Shown here: positions 7,146 to 8,104 of the stretch, one piece after another
How the letters are laid out: each line of letters starts with the position of its first letter
Position numbering within the stretch: the stretch's first letter is position 1
Assembly (NCBI GenBank): GCA_035267815.1
Contig: DATFLK010000095.1
Span: 1-8,104, forward strand
DNA: 8,104 nt
From: DATFLK01 sp035267815
Lineage (GTDB): Bacteria; Pseudomonadota; Zetaproteobacteria; Mariprofundales; Mariprofundaceae
Direction of reading: 5' to 3'
The notes under the pieces: generated by a model
Databases searched by the model: none
What the model saw: the letters and a program-made list of their open reading frames with translations, nothing else
Told to the model about the DNA's origin: nothing
Translations under genes and position numbers: made by a program

Positions 7146-7163
7146 TCAATCGCGGAGTTAGGG
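7146..7163 (-). repeat. Right terminal inverted repeat of the IS1380-like remnant
   Basis: Read inward on the minus strand it is CCCTAACTCCGCGATTGA, sharing the core TCCGCGATTGA with the left repeat. This end lies upstream of the transposase start and only 10 bases before the first possible antiporter ATG (7173). Confidence 0.7.
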
Positions 7164-7204
7164 ATTGCCGGAATGCAGCCCCTATTGCCGCCCCCCCAGC
7201 AAAC

Positions 7205-7233
7205 CGGCAGGCTGCATGCCATGCAGCCTGCCG
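7205..7233 (+). repeat. Perfect 13-bp inverted repeat covering the antiporter start
   Basis: The arms 7205-7217 (CGGCAGGCTGCAT) and 7221-7233 (ATGCAGCCTGCCG) are exact reverse complements separated by GCC. In RNA this would be a very stable GC-rich hairpin. The left arm contains the only RBS-like AGG for the ATG at 7221, and that ATG opens the right arm. Neither strand has a strong T tract after it, so it is not a typical terminator. It may be a translational control hairpin or a protein-binding dyad. Confidence 0.75.
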
Positions 7234-8104
7234 CAATCCTTGAAATCACCAGCCCGACCGGCGTGTTCGTCGCCGCCGTACTGGTGGCCGTGGCCTGCCA
7301 AGTGGCCTCAAATTATATGCGCCTGCCCTCCATCGCCCTATGGCTAGCTGCAGGCATGCTGCTCGGCCCCTACGGCTTTCACCTGATGCATATCGAGGCC
7401 ATCCGGCCCGCCATGCACACCCTGATCGAGCTCGGGCTGGCGATCATTCTGTTCGAGGGCGGCCTGAACCTGAACCTGCGCGGCCTGAAGGAGCAGGGGT
7501 GGGTGGTCGGCAGACTACTGATCCTCTCACCCGCACTGACCATGCTGATCGGCGGCGGACTGGCCCACCTATTGACCGACCTGAACTGGAACACCGCCCT
7601 GCTGTTCGGCGCGCTCGTCTCCGTCGGCGGCCCCACGGTAATTATCCCGATCATACGACAGACCCGCATGGAGCGACAGCTTCGGCATGTCCTGACCGGA
7701 GAGGCGATGCTGGTGGACGCCAGCGGCGCCATCCTGACCATCGTCATGCTGCAGCTGGTACTGGTCCCCGGCATGCATATCGGCATCATCCTGCAGCACC
7801 TGCTGACCAAATTCGCCATCGGCGGCGCCATCGGCTGGCTGGGAGGATGGCTGCTGTCGAAGATTCTCGCCGGAGCGTGGCTTCGCGATACCGAGCTGCG
7901 CTCCACCGCCTCCCTCGCCTTCGCCTGGGGCATCTTCATGCTGGCCGATGCCATCAGCGCCCAGGCCGGGCTGCTCGCCGTACTGGTAGCCGGCGCCAAA
8001 CTGCAAAAGATGGACATCCCGGATATCGAGCGAGTGCGCCACTTCAAGGCCAGCCTCTCCATTCTGCTGGTCTCGGTACTATTCGTACTTCTGGCGGCCG
8101 ACCT
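7221..8104 (+). CDS. CPA1/NhaP-type cation:proton antiporter, N-terminal part (continues beyond the window)
   Basis: This is an inner-membrane protein expected to exchange Na+ or K+ for H+ in ion and pH balance. The 294 codons present contain about eight hydrophobic segments, for example near residues 12-30, 37-53, 68-84, 97-118, 124-145, 168-185, 197-215 and 228-260. Family hallmarks are LFEGGLNLNL (77-86), GGPTVIIPIIR (136-146) and TGEAMLVDASGAIL (159-172). Glutamate 161 and aspartate 166 keep the E-x4-D spacing of the ion-binding site in NhaP proteins. The residue before the aspartate is valine rather than the asparagine of MjNhaP1, as in the branch with ID/VD motifs. A C-terminal TrkA-type domain may follow but is outside the window. 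The ATG at 7221 gives a normal N-terminus just before the first membrane segment. An in-frame ATG at 7173 would add 16 residues rich in proline and glutamine, and is the alternative. The gene is divergent from hipBA across the insertion element. Confidence 0.9.
   Translation, partial: MQPAAILEITSPTGVFVAAVLVAVACQVASNYMRLPSIALWLAAGMLLGPYGFHLMHIEAIRPAMHTLIELGLAIILFEGGLNLNLRGLKEQGWVVGRLLILSPALTMLIGGGLAHLLTDLNWNTALLFGALVSVGGPTVIIPIIRQTRMERQLRHVLTGEAMLVDASGAILTIVMLQLVLVPGMHIGIILQHLLTKFAIGGAIGWLGGWLLSKILAGAWLRDTELRSTASLAFAWGIFMLADAISAQAGLLAVLVAGAKLQKMDIPDIERVRHFKASLSILLVSVLFVLLAAD

Larger units (their letters stand above)
6668..7163 (-). mobile_element. Internally deleted IS1380-family insertion sequence, about 496 bp
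   Basis: The segment carries an IS1380-type transposase N-terminus on the minus strand and is bounded by related inverted repeats at 6668-6685 and 7146-7163. Reading inward, both start with CC and share the 11-base core TCCGCGATTGA; 14 of 18 positions agree. Full IS1380-family elements are about 1.6-1.7 kb, so more than 1 kb of the interior, including the catalytic region, has been lost. I see no convincing target-site duplication: the flanks read TTTA on the left and ATTG on the right. The element therefore may have decayed, or the exact ends may be off by a base or two. It sits between hipB and the antiporter gene, 12 bases from the hipBA -35 box. Family membership rests on the protein; the ends are inferred from the repeats. 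Confidence 0.72.

Noticed and set aside
6664..7167. Target-site duplication around the insertion element
   Set aside because: The four bases outside each predicted end (TTTA and ATTG) do not match, and shifting the ends by one base does not help.
7205..7233. Reading the 13-bp hairpin as an intrinsic terminator
   Set aside because: No adequate T run follows on either strand and it overlaps the probable start of a long gene.
7379..8062. Minus-strand frames of 227 and 157 codons opposite the antiporter
   Set aside because: The plus strand encodes a clear membrane antiporter with motifs and hydrophobic segments. The opposite frames are serine/arginine- or glutamine/glycine-rich shadows.
1..8104. 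CRISPR array, tRNA, rRNA or prophage genes
   Set aside because: No regularly spaced repeats, cloverleaf-like sequences, rRNA segments or phage genes were seen.

Overview
The window is a piece of bacterial chromosome, most likely from a proteobacterium. The main reasons are a full-length single-chain PurL of about 1,290 residues (the form typical of gamma- and beta-proteobacteria and relatives), a ribosomal S20 gene that starts with TTG as in Escherichia coli, sigma70-like promoters and a moderately GC-rich composition. The exact group cannot be fixed from sequence alone.

Positions 1-4898 are a housekeeping block on the minus strand, in transcription order rpsT (ribosomal protein S20), purL (FGAM synthase, purine pathway) and pyrG (CTP synthase, pyrimidine pathway, cut by the window edge). 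rpsT has a strong promoter with a GC-rich discriminator and a good intrinsic terminator. purL begins only 38 bases after that terminator with no convincing promoter of its own, so read-through from rpsT is a reasonable model. pyrG follows purL after 52 bases with no terminator between them. The block therefore links ribosome production with glutamine-dependent steps of purine and pyrimidine synthesis.

Positions 5025-6657 are a hipBA-type toxin-antitoxin operon, also on the minus strand. The hipB-like antitoxin gene and the hipA-like Ser/Thr kinase gene overlap by 4 bases (ATGA) and end in their own terminator. The promoter is well formed. Two short palindromes, one over the -35 box and one over the predicted start of transcription, are candidate HipB operators and help decide which hipB start codon is real.

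Positions 6668-7163 look like an internally deleted insertion sequence of the IS1380 family. A transposase N-terminus of about 97 codons remains, and related inverted repeats sharing an 11-base identical core flank it. The element fills the divergent intergenic region between hipBA and the last gene.

From about 7221 (or 7173) to the window end is the only plus-strand gene, the N-terminal 294 codons of a CPA1/NhaP-type cation:proton antiporter. Its likely start codon lies inside a perfect 13-bp inverted repeat just outside the insertion element. The element therefore probably replaced or altered its upstream control region.

I see no tRNA, rRNA or CRISPR array. The most interesting features are the hipBA control region and the insertion-element/antiporter junction. 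I do not see a clearly undescribed multi-gene system.
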